A stretch of 64,000 nt of DNA from Climacteris rufus. Its lineage: Eukaryota; Chordata; Aves; Passeriformes; Climacteridae. The DNA is taken from the NCBI GenBank assembly GCA_013398175.1, contig VZRZ01002565.1, forward strand, positions 785,511 to 849,510. The letters run 5' to 3'. The notes below the pieces were generated by a model, which saw only the letters and a program-made list of their open reading frames with translations, made no database searches and was not told the origin of the DNA. This document shows positions 60,908 to 64,000 of the stretch, piece by piece. The position numbers and the translations under genes were made by a program. Position 1 is the stretch's first letter; every line of letters starts with the position of its first letter.

Positions 60908-60911
60908 GAAG

Positions 60912-60977
60912 TTGAGCCCAATGCCGGGACACCACGTCGTAGACCTCTCTCCTTCTGCCCTTGCTGTGCCCATGAAG
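60912..60977 (+). CDS. MICAL3: Candidate MICAL3 cassette exon: VEPNAGTPRRRPLSFCPCCA
   Basis: 66 nt, phase 1 in and 1 out, so it can be added between GEA (or the loop exon) and GMGKKDDP without frame change. It reads VEPNAGTPRRRPLSFCPCCA, then HE. CpG-rich codons (CCGGG, CACGTCGT) stand out from the intron. It would insert a basic, Cys-rich loop into the bMERB domain, opposite in charge to the acidic insert of 52232-52282. The acceptor is AAG and the donor GAAG/gtaacg is modest, so the call is tentative. Confidence 0.5.
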
Positions 60978-63256
60978 GTAACGTAACCTCACGCACCCTC
61001 TGTCCTCCCTGACCACAGCTGGGTTGTCATAGCAGCACTAGTCAGCTAGTGGCCACAAGGCCTCCAGCCCCATCCCCAGCCCTTTTCTTGCTGTGTCCCC
61101 GAGCCAGCCTTGTCCGTAGCTACCTGGTAACCAGCTTCTCTGAGCCTGTGGCAAGTTGTTAAAGGTACAGTATCCCTTTTGCCAGTCCCAGCTGTGCAAG
61201 AGAAGGTGTAGTGACTGGGAGGGACATTGGGCAGCAGCTGTGGGACCAGAAGCGTCACATTCAAAAGTTTCTATTTCCATTTGGTGGCTTCAATTTCTCT
61301 ATTCCTCCTGAAAGATGTTTGGAAGGTGGGGTAAGGGAAGACAATCTGTTTCCTTAAATATGGCCTTTTAATTAGCATATAGGGATTAAAGGAATACTGT
61401 GTCTTTATAAGGACTGATTTGCAAAAACATCCTTGAACTTTAAAAAGCAACAGACCTTAAGGTAGACTAGCTTTCCCTCATCTGTCTTGCTGAGTGCATT
61501 CTTAAACTATCCCAAATGGACAGAGTTTCCATTGCCAAGGCATGGGGAAGGGGTTGTTTATGTGTGTTCATGGTGTAACTTTGCTAACCACTTATCTGCT
61601 TTCCATGGTGCTCCCTCACATCAGTTGTCAGTGCTCCCTTTCCAATCCTCCCATTATTCCTCTACTCATGGCTGTTTAAAAATACTTACGTATTTCATAG
61701 GTCAGTAGCGTTGTGTTTTTGGCTTTTCCTTAGAGGCATTTGTTTTCTGTACATCCTGGCATCGGAAAGGAAGGGGAGACTTCCCAGTGTTCTCATGGCG
61801 CCACAGCACTGGACATCTGCATGTACAGTCTCCCTCTCCTGTCGCCACGTGGGCACATTGTGCAGAGATGCTCAGAAAGGAATGCTTGGAACTGAGCAAC
61901 ACACTGGTATAAAGTCCACGGAGCCAGGGGCTCCTAGGGTGGTACAGCCGGGTCTGCTCTTCCCCAAGGGGCTGCTCTGACACGTTTCCAAAGGCAGATG
62001 TTCTCAGCCCAAGCTGTAGCTACAGCTAGCAGTTGTAGGCTCTCCCTTGTGTAGCTCCAGGGCAGTGCTTCCCTCACATGTTGATGATGAGGCAGGGCAC
62101 GGGTCTGATTTAAGCAGCCATTAATGTGGTGTTTGTGAAGTGTCTGTGTCATAGAGTTTGAATAGTAAGTTTGCTGCTTGGGTATTTTAGCACCAGCTGG
62201 ACTGTTTGAGAACTTTTGTTCCTATTGTAGAGAGCATGAATCCATAATAACAATCAGACAGGGGTGTTAGTTACTTTGGGATGCCTAGGTTACATGCAGT
62301 GCAAGCTGATAGGATGCAGCAGTCCAAAAGTGCTGTTGAGCTTGATTTGAGGCCCTGCTCCTGCCTCTACTTCCAAATGGGCAGGAACATTGCTACTGGC
62401 CTTGATGGGGCCTGGTGTAAACCACAGGATTCATATGCAGGTGGTTCAGTGTGGAATAAGTGGCCCAGACCAAGAGCTTGCCAGGAGAAGCCTCCTGGGT
62501 AAGCTCTTGTGTTTGGTAAATATCAACAGAAGGCTTTGGGAACAGCTTTCTGCGTTTATTCCACATGACTCCTGACAGACACAAGATTCATCAGTGGACT
62601 ATTGAGTAAGTTTATGAGTTGGCTTTAAAATAAAAGGCCAGTTAAGAGTTCTGTACTAGGTGGCCAAGGCCCAAGGTTTCTTTATTCTGTTTTCATATTA
62701 GCAAATGTGTCTGTGGGTTCTTTTTCTTTCTAGCGCTGATGTGCAATACAGCAGAATTAGTTTCTGTGTTCACTCTGCAGGGGGGATCTTCAAGATGAAT
62801 AGATACTTGTGGCTAGGAGGAGCAGTCAGAAAAGATTTATTTAACTGTTGAATAAAGGTAACACATACGGAGTGGCAATTGAATCCTTTTCTGATTGAGC
62901 ATAAGTTTAAGTAGCTGGCATGAGGATCTATAAAACTCTTCTGATAAAAGGAAAAGTTAAATACTTATAAAAATTGGGGCTTTCTGCAGTAAGAGTGAGG
63001 AAGAAACAAGTAATAACAAGAAAATCAGAAACAAACAAAAAAAAAAATAGGCTCCAAAGAGAAGAGAATTCTTTTGAAGGTGACTTCTAGTCTACTGTGT
63101 GCTCTAGGCAAACTGAATGGACCCGGCTTGGGAGTGCTCTGGCAGCATCTTGCTCGGCTTTCTTTGCACATTTTGCCCCATTGTTGTTTTTCCAGTTTGG
63201 GCTTGTAAGGATTGCAGGGCATTGCCTGAAAATTTACCAGGTTTCTTTTTTGGCAG
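60978..63256. other. Long intron, right part
   Basis: No known repeat. A somewhat CpG-richer patch at about 61750-61985 carries ORFs on both strands (89 and 93 codons) without a recognisable domain. The sequence ends gtttcttttttggcag. Confidence 0.55.
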
Positions 63257-63356
63257 GCATGGGTAAGAAGGATGATCCCAAGCTGATGCAGGAGTGGTTC
63301 AAGCTGGTGCAGGAGAAGAATGCCTTGGTTCGCTACGAGTCTGAACTGATGATATT
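63257..63356 (+). CDS. MICAL3: MICAL3 exon: bMERB helix 2, [20 protein letters not shown]
   Basis: 100 nt, phase 1 in and 2 out. It encodes [20 protein letters not shown], then [13 protein letters not shown] and two bases of a Phe codon (TT) before gtgagt. This is the most conserved block of the MICAL bMERB domain. The remaining residues (the ARELELEDR-type continuation) are not in the window, so the last exons lie to the right. Confidence 0.97.
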
Positions 63357-64000
63357 GTGAGTGAACATGGAAAAGATGGGGAGTGTGTTATAAATAGTAG
63401 TGGCAGATCTGTTGGTATTGCCTTCCCTGTAAGGCTGGGAGGTCAGCAACTTCTTAGGCTGATTCGTGGCTGAGATAGGAATCCAACTACATTTCAGAGG
63501 AGTGGTAGAAGAAGGAATTATAGCAGTAAGGGATGAAAGTTCCAAGTGTTTGTGCACATGCAGAAGTACAGATATGTGAGCCCTTCCCATGCTTTTTTTC
63601 ATATAAAACATACACTGTTATGCAAATGTTTTTGAGCCATGCAGAAATAATGTGTGACTCCTTCTGGTTTTGATCAGGTTGGCTTCAAACCATAGCCAAA
63701 AGTGTTTCATTCAGCCACCTTTGCCATGTGGCCCACTTTTCGGCCTGTAGTGGGACCCCAGGGCCTCTCATTTGGGCTCAGATGTTAAAGCTTTTTTCCT
63801 GTTAATGAAATTGGGAGGTTTTTCTGTTCCCATTGTGCAAATTCACTGAAATTCATTTTGGAGTGTGTCAGCTTACCTCAGCAGCGTGGAAGCTGATGGC
63901 CTTAGTGGCAGGAAAGCACTAACATGGTGTTTGCAATGGCCTGACATGTCCTTAAGTAATAAATAATTTGTTAATAAGTAACTTTGGTTTTAGAATGGGA
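63357..64000. other. Start of the next MICAL3 intron
   Basis: Starts with the consensus donor gtgagt. No downstream exon, repeat or RNA gene is visible before the window ends. Confidence 0.8.

Larger units (their letters stand above)
52283..60911. other. Long intron, left part
   Basis: No known transposon and no clear exon. It contains a pyrimidine-rich region (55265-55815), a minus-strand ORF with splice acceptor and AATAAA (57787-58173, see findings), and a T-run (59309-59331). Confidence 0.55.
1..64000 (+). other. MICAL3: MICAL3 gene, partial (C-terminal half; both ends outside the window)
   Basis: Thirteen exons chain together in one frame on the + strand and give about 1,117 codons that match the vertebrate MICAL3 order: end of LIM domain, acidic linker, long Pro/Ser/Lys-rich region, bMERB domain. 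MICAL proteins are FAD-dependent monooxygenases that oxidise actin methionines; MICAL3 also binds Rab8-family GTPases through its C-terminal bMERB domain and takes part in vesicle docking and cytokinesis (family knowledge). The catalytic MO, CH and first LIM half are not in the window, so they lie upstream; the last bMERB exons lie downstream. MICAL3 rather than MICAL2 is favoured by the acidic linker and by the motifs LWKSVFSGYKKDKKKK and EEFWMKSAEIRRSLGL. Exon numbers cannot be given from this window alone. Confidence 0.93.

Noticed and set aside
61702..61983. Overlapping 89- and 93-codon ORFs on opposite strands in a CpG-richer patch
   Set aside because: No recognisable domain, no splice structure in phase; left as unexplained intron.
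1..64000. tRNA, rRNA, microRNA hairpins, CRISPR arrays, operons
   Set aside because: None recognised by eye; this is intron-dominated animal nuclear DNA. Hairpin folding could not be computed.

Overview
The window is a stretch of vertebrate nuclear DNA, almost certainly from a bird. It has intron-rich, AT-rich sequence, 5'-truncated CR1 LINEs with the avian-type 3' end, and a solo LTR of a kind common in neoavian (including passerine) genomes. It holds one recognisable protein-coding gene, read on the + strand from before the left edge to beyond the right edge: the C-terminal half of MICAL3, a flavoprotein monooxygenase of the MICAL family. The MO (catalytic) and CH domains and most of the LIM domain lie upstream of the window. 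The last part of the bMERB (Rab-binding) domain lies downstream. | Layout: an exon with the end of the LIM domain (1009-1097); a GC-rich linker exon (2161-2248) that can read on into an in-frame hydrophobic tail (to 2493); an 18.9-kb intron with a CR1, a solo LTR and an old LINE relic; conserved linker and acidic exons (21194-21389, 25518-25756, 30076-30213, 35591-35695, 36291-36422, 36822-36913); one 1,876-nt Pro/Ser/Lys-rich exon (38465-40340); a short exon (41281-41375); and three exons of the coiled-coil bMERB domain (46501-46608, 47330-47423, 63257-63356). Every splice junction is GT-AG and every codon phase agrees across the chain. | Between these exons I find several extra exon-like segments with splice sites and matching phase: 26888-26977, 32327-32389, 44879-44929, 52232-52282 and 60912-60977, plus weaker ones at 40740-40789 and in 42383-44347. 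They suggest that this part of MICAL3 is heavily alternatively spliced. One has three TGCATG (RBFOX-type) elements just downstream; another follows a roughly 190-nt polypyrimidine tract. Two would insert residues between the two bMERB helices that bind Rab GTPases. A GC-rich tail at 2249-2493 (63 of 80 codons end in G or C) predicts a short MICAL3 form that ends in a hydrophobic segment and lacks the Rab-binding end. | All CR1 copies with a clear 3' part and the LTR are antisense to MICAL3. On the minus strand there are two weak hints of antisense transcripts (21.9-23.8 kb and 57.8-58.2 kb). No RNA genes, CRISPR arrays or prokaryotic features were seen. Names rest on recognising the protein sequence from memory, not on a database search.
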